Shown piece by piece: positions 42,523 to 51,732 of a stretch of DNA of 64,000 bases. The notes under the pieces were generated by a model. The model did no database searches. It was not told the DNA's origin and was given only the letters and a program-made list of their open reading frames with translations. Source of the DNA: Firm-04 sp045600205 (GTDB lineage: Bacteria > Bacillota > Clostridia > Oscillospirales > Ruminococcaceae); the NCBI GenBank assembly GCA_045600205.1, contig JAZRXM010000005.1:1-64000 (forward strand), given 5' to 3'. The number at the start of each line of letters is the position of its first letter. Positions within the stretch are counted from its first letter, which is position 1. Both the position numbers and the translations under genes were made by a program.

Positions 42523-45500
42523 GCTTTTTTGAGGTTATTCATAAGAACACACAGAAACGACGCCGAATGTTCTCATTGCTGTTGGTTCTTTCAATATTTG
42601 TAACCTCAGGCGTTGTGTGGATCCTGCGCGGCACGGGTATCACGATGGTAAACGTGGAACTGTGCGGCATCGAAGCACACACGCACACCGAAGAATGCTA
42701 TGAATCCACCCTGATTTGCGAATTGCAGGAAGATGATACACATACACACACTGATGAATGCTACGAATCCACACTGATATGCGGAAAAGAAGAACACATA
42801 CATATAGCATCCTGCTATTCCGATCAGACGGATGTTACCTACACACTGCTGCAAAACACGATCACAGATACCGTGGAAATGAACGGTGTTCAGGTCTACG
42901 ATTCACCGATTTCCGCTGACGCTTTGACCGAAGTTATCAACAACCAGCTTGCAAAGCAGGATCATGACAACCCACCGCCCTTGCGTTCGATCAACCCCCA
43001 AAACGTGCCAACCTTGAATGATCTTCCCGATACCCGCAAGGCAGGCATTACCATTAATCTGTTTGATTACGGCAACGATGCGCTGGATAATGATAACAAC
43101 TTATACGAAAGCCTTAAAACCGTAGGCATCAACACAGGACGCAGCCGCGATCAAGACATTGTATTTATGGGACGCGGCACACCAAATAACAATGGTTCTC
43201 CGGACCATAACAACTATTCCGGTGGTCAGGTGCCCGTACAAGGCATTGTCCAGAACACGCTGACAAACGGTTATCCTACACTTTCCGCATCAGAACACCA
43301 TTCTCTGGCTTATTTGTTTGACCCGACTCTTACCACAAATTACAGAGATGTCTACACCAATGTTGCCAATCTGCTGAGGTGGAATGCAACCACTCATACT
43401 TACTACTTTAACAGTGATGACAATTACGCCTACTATAATACAAGTCAGGGTAATAACGGTGATTTTGTCGTTTATGATAGCTCTTTCAAGAATAGCCACA
43501 ACGATCCAAAGAGTCCGGGTATCGGTTTCTTCCCGTTCAATGATTACAATGATACCCAAAAGAGCGTACAGGCTGGCGGCGGATACAACCACCATTTCGG
43601 CATGACGCTTTCGGCGGATTTCAAGATTCCGAACAATACAGCACTTCAGTATGAGGGAAGAGATGTCATTTTTGAGTACAGCGGCGACGATGATATGTGG
43701 GTCTTTGTAGACGGTATCCTCGTCCTCGACGTCGGCGGTATCCATCAGCCTGTGGCAGGTGTCATCAATTTTACAACCGGTCTCATTATGGTGCAGGATG
43801 AATCAAACGGTGCAAGCGCTCCCTTGTCCACGACTGAATTAGCAGCCTATGCAGACGGTCTCTTCACCATCAGCAACATGAAATGGACAAACACCACTTT
43901 GGCAACTACATTCAATAACGCCGGTAAAACATGGGATCCCACCGCAGAACACCATGTTGATATCTTCTATCTGGAGCGCGGCGGTGTTTATTCGAACCTT
44001 GCAATGCAGTTTAACCTCCCGATTGTCAAGACCATCTCAGTTGCCAAGGATCTGAATGCGCTTTCGCATTCCACCACAGAATACGACGACAAAGAGTATT
44101 CTTTCAGACTGCACGTAAAGAGCAGCGCAACCTCTGACGATGACGACATCTATACGGGTTCCGTCGAGCGGAACGGTCAATACATCCCGTTGGGCAATGA
44201 CGGCATTTTCAAACTGAAACCGGGTGAGGATATCTCATTCCACGCCCTGAATGAAGACAAGTACTACTATGTAGAGGAAATGAACGTCAACTCGTCAATT
44301 TTCTCAGATATTCTTGTCAACGATGAGGAACTCAAATCCCTCACGGCGGATTCGGGAACACAAAGTGTCTGCACACCGCCGGCCGCACTGACCGAAAGCC
44401 TGGATTACAACTTTACGAATCAGATTCGTGAAACGAAAACCGACCTTGAAGTCAAAAAGTACTGGAATGACGGCGAATCCACCGTAAGCCACTCGGATGC
44501 TAAGGCATTGTTCCACCTGATTCGTACCGATGAATCCGGCAACGAAGAACTCGTAACGGTTGGCGGCAGACGCACCTTCTCTCTGACGGAAGAAAACAAC
44601 TGGTACAAGAAATTCACCAATCTGATCACACGATACGGCGAGCACACCTACACATACAGCGTAGAAGAAGTCAACGTACCGATAGGTTATTCCGTCAGCT
44701 ATTCGGAGGGTAAAAACGGTACCACCAAAGTGCTGAACATCACGAATGTCATTACGACGGAATCGGAAATATCCGTCAAGAAAGAATGGCTCGATGCATT
44801 CGGAAATGCGATCACCACACCTCCGCAAAGCGTTACCGTGCAGTTGTATCGAATCGTTCAGAAAGTTGGTCCTTCCGAAAAAACCGACCTGACCATCAAG
44901 GTTATCGATGAAGCAGGCAACGAACAGAAATGGACAACATCGGAAGCCTATCTGGATGGCACGATTGAATTTGCCATAGATATGCCGGAAGACATAACAT
45001 TGAAACGTATTGGCACAGCCCATTGCAGCTGCAGTGAATCGGATGGCATATTTACAGCATCCGGGATTGACGAAGGTGCTGAAGTTTCCATCTATGTCAG
45101 CAGTGATTCCGGCAATAACTCAGCTGCCCTTCTGGTGCATGACTCATTCGAAAACGGCTTGAGCAATTGGAGCGGCAGAGGTGATGCAAGCGTTGCACTT
45201 TCCACTGCTGGCTCTTATTCAGCCAATCATTCGCTTTCCATCACAGGCAGAAAAGCTATGTGGAATGGCGCGCAGTATGAACTCGACACCGATATCTTCA
45301 AGCCGGGCAAATCCTACAGCTTCAGCATCAAAGTTCAAAACACAGGCGATGATAAATACACATACAAGCTTTCACTGCTGTATTACATCAATGGAGAACA
45401 GCAATTCGGCGATATTGCAAGCGTTCAGTGCAATGGACATGAATGGGCTACTCTGGAAAACCAATCGTACACCATCCCTGCCAATGCCGCTGCAAGTCCT

Positions 45501-46523
45501 CTTTATCTGATTGTGGAAGGCGACAGCAGCGTTCTCAATCAGAACAACCGCGATATTAGGGTTGATGAGTTGGTCATTGCAGCAGCAAACAATCAAATTA
45601 CAGTAACAGAAACTACAGGCGATGTGACCCTGAAATACGCCCCACCATATACACAATACAGCTTTACAAACAGCACACAGGACTGGACAAACCGTTATGG
45701 CGGAACAGTCACTCGTACTACCGATGCATCCTATGCTACAAATTCTTCGCTTGTCGTCAAAGGAAGAAACAACTCTTATGAAGGCATGTGGATTAAGCTT
45801 CCGGATGCCTATCCGGAAGGAGGTACATTCAGTTTCACAGCATACGCAATGGCACCAACTGCGGGCATCTCATTCAAAATGACATTGCAAAATAATAATA
45901 ACTCATTTTCAACCATCGCAGAAGAAGTATCGACCGCCGGGGGATGGGTAAAACTTTCGAATCCGAGCTTTACCATTCCCAGTGGTGACCGTATGCTCTA
46001 CGTCGAAACACCAAACAGCACAGCTAATTTCTATTTGGACGAAGTCGTCATTGCACCTGCTGGTACCAATGTGAATGTAATTCCCCAAACAGGAAAAGTG
46101 GTTTTCGGCGAACTATGTGATTGCGAGATTTTCGAGGATACCTCCTATGGTCCGCTGATTCCGATCGGCAGCCCGACGGATGCGGCTTTCGGAGACCCGG
46201 TCACACTTTCGAGCACAAACAATTGGCTCAAAACATGGTCCAGTGAAGACTTGAAGCAGAATCCGGCATACACCTACACCTACTACGTGAAAGAAACGAG
46301 CACGTTAAGCGATTACGTAACCTATTATCTTAACACCAACGTTTCTTCCAATACATCGTCCACCCCCATACGTATCCAGAATGTCAAAAATGCGTATGTT
46401 CTGCCTACAACGGGCGGAGGAGGTCCTTCAAAGTACCTCGGTGCAGGCTTGTTCCTGATTTTACTGAGTTTCCTGATCGGAAGCTTTGTGAAACGACGTG
46501 AAAGGGGGTCTCGGATGATGTGA
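42504..46523 (+). CDS. Pilus tip adhesin with Cys/His repeats, fibro-slime domain and nested carbohydrate-binding modules
   Basis: Large LPXTG protein, the likely tip subunit of pilus 2. N-terminal helix about 22-41. Three tandem HTHT-x2-CY-x4-L-x-C repeats (about 50-115) look metal-binding or disulfide-linked. A fibro-slime/PA14-like domain follows (about 340-500; FEYSGDDDMWVFVDGILVLD). A CnaB domain is at about 650-752. A second CnaB starts at 754 (SEISVKKEWLDAFGN) and resumes near 1205 (LSSTNNWLKTWSSEDL...). Between its halves lie two modules of the CBM4/9/22 type (about 876-1032, FENGLSNWSGRG; about 1052-1190, FTNSTQDWTNRYGG). Sorting signal LPTTG near 1300. Confidence 0.9.
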   Translation: MKNFIDSFFEVIHKNTQKRRRMFSLLLVLSIFVTSGVVWILRGTGITMVNVELCGIEAHTHTEECYESTLICELQEDDTHTHTDECYESTLICGKEEHIHIASCYSDQTDVTYTLLQNTITDTVEMNGVQVYDSPISADALTEVINNQLAKQDHDNPPPLRSINPQNVPTLNDLPDTRKAGITINLFDYGNDALDNDNNLYESLKTVGINTGRSRDQDIVFMGRGTPNNNGSPDHNNYSGGQVPVQGIVQNTLTNGYPTLSASEHHSLAYLFDPTLTTNYRDVYTNVANLLRWNATTHTYYFNSDDNYAYYNTSQGNNGDFVVYDSSFKNSHNDPKSPGIGFFPFNDYNDTQKSVQAGGGYNHHFGMTLSADFKIPNNTALQYEGRDVIFEYSGDDDMWVFVDGILVLDVGGIHQPVAGVINFTTGLIMVQDESNGASAPLSTTELAAYADGLFTISNMKWTNTTLATTFNNAGKTWDPTAEHHVDIFYLERGGVYSNLAMQFNLPIVKTISVAKDLNALSHSTTEYDDKEYSFRLHVKSSATSDDDDIYTGSVERNGQYIPLGNDGIFKLKPGEDISFHALNEDKYYYVEEMNVNSSIFSDILVNDEELKSLTADSGTQSVCTPPAALTESLDYNFTNQIRETKTDLEVKKYWNDGESTVSHSDAKALFHLIRTDESGNEELVTVGGRRTFSLTEENNWYKKFTNLITRYGEHTYTYSVEEVNVPIGYSVSYSEGKNGTTKVLNITNVITTESEISVKKEWLDAFGNAITTPPQSVTVQLYRIVQKVGPSEKTDLTIKVIDEAGNEQKWTTSEAYLDGTIEFAIDMPEDITLKRIGTAHCSCSESDGIFTASGIDEGAEVSIYVSSDSGNNSAALLVHDSFENGLSNWSGRGDASVALSTAGSYSANHSLSITGRKAMWNGAQYELDTDIFKPGKSYSFSIKVQNTGDDKYTYKLSLLYYINGEQQFGDIASVQCNGHEWATLENQSYTIPANAAASPLYLIVEGDSSVLNQNNRDIRVDELVIAAANNQITVTETTGDVTLKYAPPYTQYSFTNSTQDWTNRYGGTVTRTTDASYATNSSLVVKGRNNSYEGMWIKLPDAYPEGGTFSFTAYAMAPTAGISFKMTLQNNNNSFSTIAEEVSTAGGWVKLSNPSFTIPSGDRMLYVETPNSTANFYLDEVVIAPAGTNVNVIPQTGKVVFGELCDCEIFEDTSYGPLIPIGSPTDAAFGDPVTLSSTNNWLKTWSSEDLKQNPAYTYTYYVKETSTLSDYVTYYLNTNVSSNTSSTPIRIQNVKNAYVLPTTGGGGPSKYLGAGLFLILLSFLIGSFVKRRERGSRMM

Positions 46524-46594
46524 CCTCAATGACATATCATATCAAAACCCGCAAATCCCAAAAATCAAAACAATTTGAAACGGAGGAATCGATT

Positions 46595-48358
46595 ATGAAG
46601 AACTTTAAACGAATTTTTGCACTGATGCTGACTACCATTATGGTATTCACGCTCGGCATCGCAGCAGGGATGACAGCCTCTGCTGATGATGACATCGTGA
46701 TCTCGATCACGGCTCCTGACAGCAATACAAACTATGTTTACAGTGCTTATCAGGTATTCAAAGGAGACCTGGTAGATGGAAAGCTCCTCAACATCGACTG
46801 GGGCACCGGCATTAATTCCAGTGATGTTGACGATCTGCTGGAAGCCCTGCAAGAGGACGACAACCTCATGGACGGCACCGATTACATTTTCGCAGATTGC
46901 GAAACCGCAGCACAGGTCGCAGAAGTCCTTGCAGAATATGATGATGATTCGGACATTGCACGTGCATTCGCTGACGTCGTATCGGGCTATCTCGCCAGCT
47001 CGGCAACCGCAACCAGCACCTACAACACGACCAGCAAAACATATGACATCGTCCCCGAAGCTGTCGGTTACTACCTGATCAAAAATACCGACACCACCAA
47101 CAATCCGAAGACTCGCTTCATGCTTGAAGTACTCGGCAAAAAGACCGATGCTGTTGCAAAAGCAATTCTCCCGACCCTCGACAAGAAAATCGACACCGGC
47201 ACGAGCAAAGTATCTCAGAACAGCGCACAGGTCGGTGACACGGTTAATTTCGTGCTCACATCCAAAGTTCCCGATATGACAGGCTACGACAAGTACTTCT
47301 TCATCATCAATGATACACTGAGCAAAGGTTTCACCTTTGATCCCACCTCCGTTGTAGTCAAAATCGGTGATGCCACAGCAACTCCTTTGGCCCTCAACAA
47401 TGGTTACACAGTTTCTGCCTCCACTACTAGTGACAGCACCAAAATCCAAATCGTATTCAAAAACTTTATCCAGTATAATACCTCGACTTATGACGATGCG
47501 GACATTACCGTTACCTACAGCGCAACCGTCAACAAAGACGCTGACCTGACTGCAGCAGGAAACCTCAACTCCGCAAACCTGACCTACTCCAACGACCCGA
47601 ACTATGATTACAAGGGCACAACAGGCACGGATCCGAATCCGGACGTTCCCGGTTCCGGCGAACCCACAGGCACCACCCCCAATTCTGAAACCAAAACTTA
47701 CCTGACCTCGATCAAGGTCATCAAAGTGGACGACAGTGCCACTCCGCAGGCTCTGACAGGTGCAGAATTCCAGCTGAAACTGAGCTCCGGAAACATCACC
47801 TCGCTTATCATCGGTTATCAGTTCGTAGCAGATGATACAACAGCTGCAACATACTATAAGCTGACCGACGGCTCCTACACTACTACTGCTCCCGGCAGCT
47901 CCACCGATCCTCGCTATGCAAGCACCTCCACAAAGTATAAAAAGGTCGCACTGGATGGCACGCAGGATATTCCTACTGCCGCTGCTACCATCACAGGATA
48001 TGTGGATGATGACGGTTATCTGACATTCAAGGGTCTGAATGCAGGCACATACACACTCACTGAGTTGGTCGCTCCCGCAGGCTATAACAAACTCTTGGAA
48101 GATATCACATTCACCATCAATGGTGCATACGACTCCACATCCAGTGCATTCGTATGGTCTACGACCACGGGCAGCAAAGCAACCTATGACAGCACCAACA
48201 ATGTCTTTGAGGTCACGGTCGTCAACAAGGCAGGCACCACCCTTCCTTCGACGGGCGGCATGGGCACCAAGCTGTTCTACATCCTCGGCAGCCTGATGGT
48301 AATCGGTTCGGTTATCATGCTGGTCACCAAAAAGAGAGTAGCAACTGCTGAAAAGTAA
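46595..48358 (+). CDS. LPXTG-anchored backbone pilin 2
   Basis: 587-residue major pilin, paralogue of pilin 1. Signal peptide about 1-30. N-terminal domain with YSAYQVFKGDLVDGKLLNID, fimbrial isopeptide domains (about 200-350: VGDTVNFVLTSKVPDMTGYD), and a CnaB-like domain (about 375-540: TSIKVIKVDDSATPQALTGA...LNAGTYTLTELVAPAGYNKL). Sorting signal LPSTGG (about 550), membrane helix and KKRVATAEK tail. The ATG lies 7 bases after CGGAGG. A 15-bp hairpin separates it from its sortase, as in unit 1. Confidence 0.93.
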   Translation: MKNFKRIFALMLTTIMVFTLGIAAGMTASADDDIVISITAPDSNTNYVYSAYQVFKGDLVDGKLLNIDWGTGINSSDVDDLLEALQEDDNLMDGTDYIFADCETAAQVAEVLAEYDDDSDIARAFADVVSGYLASSATATSTYNTTSKTYDIVPEAVGYYLIKNTDTTNNPKTRFMLEVLGKKTDAVAKAILPTLDKKIDTGTSKVSQNSAQVGDTVNFVLTSKVPDMTGYDKYFFIINDTLSKGFTFDPTSVVVKIGDATATPLALNNGYTVSASTTSDSTKIQIVFKNFIQYNTSTYDDADITVTYSATVNKDADLTAAGNLNSANLTYSNDPNYDYKGTTGTDPNPDVPGSGEPTGTTPNSETKTYLTSIKVIKVDDSATPQALTGAEFQLKLSSGNITSLIIGYQFVADDTTAATYYKLTDGSYTTTAPGSSTDPRYASTSTKYKKVALDGTQDIPTAAATITGYVDDDGYLTFKGLNAGTYTLTELVAPAGYNKLLEDITFTINGAYDSTSSAFVWSTTTGSKATYDSTNNVFEVTVVNKAGTTLPSTGGMGTKLFYILGSLMVIGSVIMLVTKKRVATAEK

Positions 48359-48391
48359 TCTTACAAAAAGCTGAAACAGCACAAAATACCA

Positions 48392-48429
48392 AGGATGCAG
48401 CGGGAGGAATCATTCTCCCGCTGCATCCT
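48392..48429 (+). promoter_or_regulatory. Pilin-sortase intergenic hairpin 2
   Basis: Perfect 15-bp stem AGGATGCAGCGGGAG / CTCCCGCTGCATCCT with an 8-base loop and no T tract, in the same position as hairpin 1 (38857-38888) but with different sequence. Confidence 0.75.
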
Positions 48430-48454
48430 CATGTCTCACGGAAAGGAGGCGCAG

Positions 48455-49300
48455 ATGAAGCGTTATATCATCAATCTGACACTGGTCATCACATTGCTCA
48501 TCGGCATTGCTCTGCTGCTCTATCCTTCTATCAGTGAGTATGTCAACTCCAAAACACAGTCACAGGTCATTGAATCCTACGCAAAGCAAATCGACAACAT
48601 GACCTCTGAGGAAACCGAAAAGGTTCTGGAAGCAGCCCGCCAATACAACGAAAAACTTTCCGCAACAGAAGGCGCATTTTATAATCCTGCGCTGCTGGAT
48701 GGCTATTACAAGCTGCTGAATGTATCCGGAAACGGCGTCATTGGTTATATCGGCATCAACAAAATCAAGTTGGAGCTGCCGATCTACCACAGTGTTGCGG
48801 AACAGGTACTGCAAATCGCCACAGGACATCTGGAAGGCTCCAGTTTACCGATTGGCGGTGCCAGTACGCACGCAGTAATTTCAGGACACCGAGGTCTGCC
48901 CAGTGCCAAGTTGTTCACAGACCTTGACAAATTGGAACTCGGCGATACGTTTTATATTTCGGTGCTGAATCAATTAATTACCTATCAGGTGGATCAGATC
49001 AAGACAGTCAAGCCAACCGAAGTGCAGGATTTACAGATCCTGCCGGGAAAAGACTACTGCACCCTTTTTACCTGCACGCCATACGGCATCAATACGCACC
49101 GCCTGCTGATTCGTGGCAAACGCATTGAAAACGATAAGAAGCAATCACTGATCTACGTTCCCAATGAAGCGTTTGAGATTTCACCGTTTATCGTCACGCC
49201 GATCGTGGCAGCCCCCATGCTGCTGATTCTGTTGGTGTTGCTGCTGGTAAGCGGTGCAAAAGCAAACAAAAAAAAGAATAAATCAAATGGTACCCGTTGA
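48455..49300 (+). CDS. Class C sortase 2
   Basis: 281-residue pilin polymerase, close paralogue of sortase 1 (shared LPIGG...SGHRGLPSAKLFTDLD). Catalytic His about 146, Cys in LFTCTPYGINTHRLLIRG (about 208), Arg about 217. N- and C-terminal transmembrane helices. The ATG lies 5 bases after AAAGGAGG. It presumably serves pilin 2 and the tip adhesin, and ends at a terminator overlapping its stop region. Confidence 0.93.
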   Translation: MKRYIINLTLVITLLIGIALLLYPSISEYVNSKTQSQVIESYAKQIDNMTSEETEKVLEAARQYNEKLSATEGAFYNPALLDGYYKLLNVSGNGVIGYIGINKIKLELPIYHSVAEQVLQIATGHLEGSSLPIGGASTHAVISGHRGLPSAKLFTDLDKLELGDTFYISVLNQLITYQVDQIKTVKPTEVQDLQILPGKDYCTLFTCTPYGINTHRLLIRGKRIENDKKQSLIYVPNEAFEISPFIVTPIVAAPMLLILLVLLLVSGAKANKKKNKSNGTR

Positions 49301-49329
49301 TGTTTTTAGCAAAACGGGTACTATTTTTT
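49288..49329 (+). terminator. Terminator of the second pilus unit
   Basis: GGTACCCGTT / AACGGGTACT stem with a 14-base loop followed by TATTTTTTT. The left arm overlaps the sortase stop codon. Confidence 0.8.
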
Positions 49330-49730
49330 TCATTTTGCGTATGCTTCCTTTCCATCGAAGAACGCATCCCTACTGAAATAACGTGATCTATCCAATCGAA
49401 ACGAACGTTGCAACAATCAACTACATTCCGTATGATCTGAACAACTGCGTCCCGACATAAAACGCCCCCGCAAAACAATCATGCTCTGCGAAGGTATTAT
49501 GATGAATTGCACCATGATATCTCCCTTCATGCTGTTTGAAAGGATACAACTCATCATGAATATTATGCAGATTTTTGCTCTTTCGCCAATGATTTTTTGA
49601 CTTTTTAGATATTCTGCCATACGTTTCTTTCAAGCCTTGCGATTTTGAAAAATGTGTGATATAATAGATACTGAATTGGTATCTGAACCCATATTTTTCG
49701 GATTTATTCCAGACAAAAAGGAGCAGAAAC
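49330..49730. other. 400-base gap between pilus locus and abiH
   Basis: Holds the abiH promoter (49637-49665). Short open frames on both strands lack ribosome-binding sites and recognisable domains; the stretch 49370-49600 may be decayed coding DNA but I cannot assign it. Confidence 0.4.
49637..49665 (+). promoter_or_regulatory. Promoter of the abiH gene
   Basis: TTGCGA, 17 bases, TATAAT, 65 bases upstream of the ATG. Confidence 0.7.
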
Positions 49731-50774
49731 ATGAATATTACATTTTTCATCGGAAACGGCTTCAATCTGAATCTCGGACTGCATACTGCTTATTCAGACT
49801 TTCTCACGCATTATCTGAGAGAAAACGCTGAGGACAGCAAGCCTGTGGCATTCCTCAAAAAACTGCTTGCCGCCGAAGAACCATCCGCGCTCTGGTCAGA
49901 GGCAGAACTGTTCTGGGGCAAAGCTACCGCACAGTTTTTGGAAAATGACTTTTCTGCCGATGATTTCTACGATGCCTACGAGGATTTCTGCGCCAATCTC
50001 GCCGCCTATCAGCAGAAAGAGGAAAAGCGTATCCCGTATGACGCACTGAACAAAAAAATCGTCGAGGGATTCTCCTCGGCTCTGCTCCACTTTGCTGACG
50101 GTTTTCGTGAAATGGAACGCGCACAGCTGCTCCAGTTTGCAGAATCCTTTGACAGCCGTCTTTGCTATCGCTTCATTGACTTCAATTACACCTCGGCACT
50201 GGAAAAATGCCTGAACGCCGTCAATGCCGTGCCCGATTCCATCGGTTCCACCATGGTACACGGAAAGCCGCTCCAGAACCGCATTCTCAGCCACCTGCAC
50301 ATCCATGGCGACCTCAACAAGTCCATGGTACTGGGCGTCAACGATGCCTCGCAAATCGCAGGAACAGCACTGTTTGACGGACTCGGACAGGAATACACCG
50401 ACCAGCTCATCAAGCAAAGTGCCAACGAAATGTACAAAGAGGATGCCGACAAAAAAGCCGCTGACATCCTGAAAGCCAGCGACCTCATCTTCATTTACGG
50501 AATGTCCCTCGGCATCACCGACAAAATGTGGTGGGAGCGCATCTGCGAACTGATGAAGCAGAACAAGCGCCTGCACATCATTCTGCACGCTTATGATGCA
50601 CCGCAGAATCAGCTGATTGCACGCCGCCTTGTCACCTTTGAAAAGCAACGCCGCGCCGAATTTCTGCAATTTGCGGACTGCAACGAGGAGGAATTGGAGG
50701 AACTCTCCAATCGCATCCACATTGATTCCTCGAATCTCTTTTCAAAAATCAGCGGACTCGCTGACCACCTGTAA
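49731..50774 (+). CDS. AbiH-family abortive infection protein
   Basis: Putative phage-defence protein of 347 residues. It opens ITFFIGNGFNLNLGLHTAYSDF, the AbiH signature (IGNGFD...Y..F). It has the central FIDFNYTSALEKCL (about 144-157) and SHLHIHGDLNKSMVLGVND (about 188-206), followed by IFIYGMSLGITDKMWWERI (about 257-275). These motifs resemble a nucleotide-binding SIR2-like fold, but the mechanism of AbiH is not settled. It is a stand-alone gene with its own promoter and terminator, as AbiH usually is. Confidence 0.9.
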   Translation: MNITFFIGNGFNLNLGLHTAYSDFLTHYLRENAEDSKPVAFLKKLLAAEEPSALWSEAELFWGKATAQFLENDFSADDFYDAYEDFCANLAAYQQKEEKRIPYDALNKKIVEGFSSALLHFADGFREMERAQLLQFAESFDSRLCYRFIDFNYTSALEKCLNAVNAVPDSIGSTMVHGKPLQNRILSHLHIHGDLNKSMVLGVNDASQIAGTALFDGLGQEYTDQLIKQSANEMYKEDADKKAADILKASDLIFIYGMSLGITDKMWWERICELMKQNKRLHIILHAYDAPQNQLIARRLVTFEKQRRAEFLQFADCNEEELEELSNRIHIDSSNLFSKISGLADHL

Positions 50775-50788
50775 TCCACAGCATAAAA

Positions 50789-50825
50789 AACGGACATTTT
50801 CCGAAATCATCAGAAAATGTCCGTT
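50789..50825 (-). terminator. Terminator (mainly minus strand)
   Basis: 13-bp stem AACGGACATTTTC / GAAAATGTCCGTT, with six T on the minus strand, ending the 33-residue peptide gene; it may also stop abiH. Confidence 0.8.
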
Positions 50826-50830
50826 GCCAA

Positions 50831-50932
50831 TTATTCTTCGGTTTTCTTCTCTTGTTCCACGGTTCTCGTCGGACGGGTCGGTTCCACCTCACGGATGGCA
50901 GCGGTCAGCTTGGTTTTGAATGTTTTTTTCAT
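50831..50932 (-). CDS. 33-residue basic peptide
   Basis: Function unknown. Begins MKKTFKTKLTAAIREVEPTR and ends EQEKKTEE; highly charged, with no membrane helix. Support: ATG 9 bases after AAGGAGG and a strong terminator 5 bases after the stop. No promoter is evident in the 150-base gap upstream. It lies convergent to abiH and downstream of the tRNA-Ala gene, from which a terminator separates it. Confidence 0.6.
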   Translation of the reverse strand: MKKTFKTKLTAAIREVEPTRPTRTVEQEKKTEE

Positions 50933-51021
50933 TAGAAGTCCTCCTTTTCCACACGATTGGTCAAATCAAGGCATATTTTCACCATTATAGCATATAATTT
51001 GTGAAATTTCAAGTGTCAGCG

Positions 51022-51060
51022 TAAAAAAAGGCGGACATTTCCTGAAAAAGAAAATGTCCG
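51022..51060 (-). terminator. Terminator of tRNA-Ala
   Basis: CGGACATTT / AAATGTCCG arms with a T7 run on the minus strand. The arm sequence is nearly the same as that of the terminator at 50789-50825. Confidence 0.8.
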
Positions 51061-51079
51061 TATAGCGAATAAAGAGGAA

Positions 51080-51152
51080 TGGAGCATACGGGGATCGAAC
51101 CCGTGACCTCCACACTGCCAGTGTGGCGCGCTCCCAGCTGCGCTAATGCCCC
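51080..51152 (-). tRNA. tRNA-Ala (anticodon GGC)
   Basis: 73-base cloverleaf on the minus strand. Acceptor GGGGCAT / ATGCTCC contains the G3-U70 wobble that identifies tRNA-Ala. Anticodon stem CCACA / TGTGG with loop CTGGCAG (anticodon GGC), T loop TTCGATC, discriminator A. CCA is not encoded. Confidence 0.95.
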
Positions 51153-51166
51153 GAAAGGGTATCTTT

Positions 51167-51195
51167 ATTATAACACAGAAACAACGGTTTGTCAA
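51167..51195 (-). promoter_or_regulatory. Promoter of tRNA-Ala
   Basis: Minus-strand TTGACA, 17 bases, TATAAT: full consensus. Confidence 0.85.
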
Positions 51196-51278
51196 GTGGC
51201 AATCCGCAAACGGCATATCGGGGGAAAATGCCGTAATCAAACGCATTTTTGGCATTTTATAGAAACGAGGTGTAAAAA

Positions 51279-51725
51279 ATGACCCAAATTTTAACCCTTT
51301 CTACGAAAAACCTACCTGAAATTAAGGAGCTTTTTCGGAGTGTATTCACCCTGCCGCCGTGGAATGACGACTGGAGCAATGACGTTCAGCTGGAAGAATA
51401 CCTGCTGGATGTGATGACTGCCAGAAACCCGCTCAACCTCGGTTTTTACAAAGATAAAGAACTGATCGGGCTTTCGCTCGGGTATATCAAGCACTGGTGC
51501 AGCGGTACGGAGTATTTCATCAACGAGCTGTGCATCCGCCCTGAATTGCAGGGCAACGGCTACGGCACGATTTTCCTGCAAGGCATTGAGGACATTCTGC
51601 GGTATGAGAAAATCGGTACCATTTTCCTGCTCACAGAGCGGGATGTACCCGCCTACGAGTTTTACAAACAGCGCGGATTCGAGGAGACCCCGAATCAGAC
51701 CGCATTTTTCAAGAACATCGACTGA
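51279..51725 (+). CDS. GNAT family N-acetyltransferase
   Basis: Acetyl-CoA-dependent acetyltransferase of 148 residues. Acetyl-CoA loop LCIRPELQGNGYGTIFLQGI (about 88-107; Q-x-x-G-x-G), N-terminal FTLPPWNDDWSND and C-terminal VPAYEFYKQRGFEE. The overall look is near aminoglycoside 6'-acetyltransferase-like GNATs, but the substrate cannot be inferred. The ATG follows AACGAGGTG. Monocistronic, ending at a terminator. Confidence 0.88.
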   Translation: MTQILTLSTKNLPEIKELFRSVFTLPPWNDDWSNDVQLEEYLLDVMTARNPLNLGFYKDKELIGLSLGYIKHWCSGTEYFINELCIRPELQGNGYGTIFLQGIEDILRYEKIGTIFLLTERDVPAYEFYKQRGFEETPNQTAFFKNID

Positions 51726-51732
51726 ATTGCAG

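Noticed and set aside
49417..49620. Minus-strand frames of 60-110 codons before abiH
   Set aside because: No domains or ribosome-binding sites, and they overlap the abiH promoter region; could be decayed DNA but not supportable as genes.
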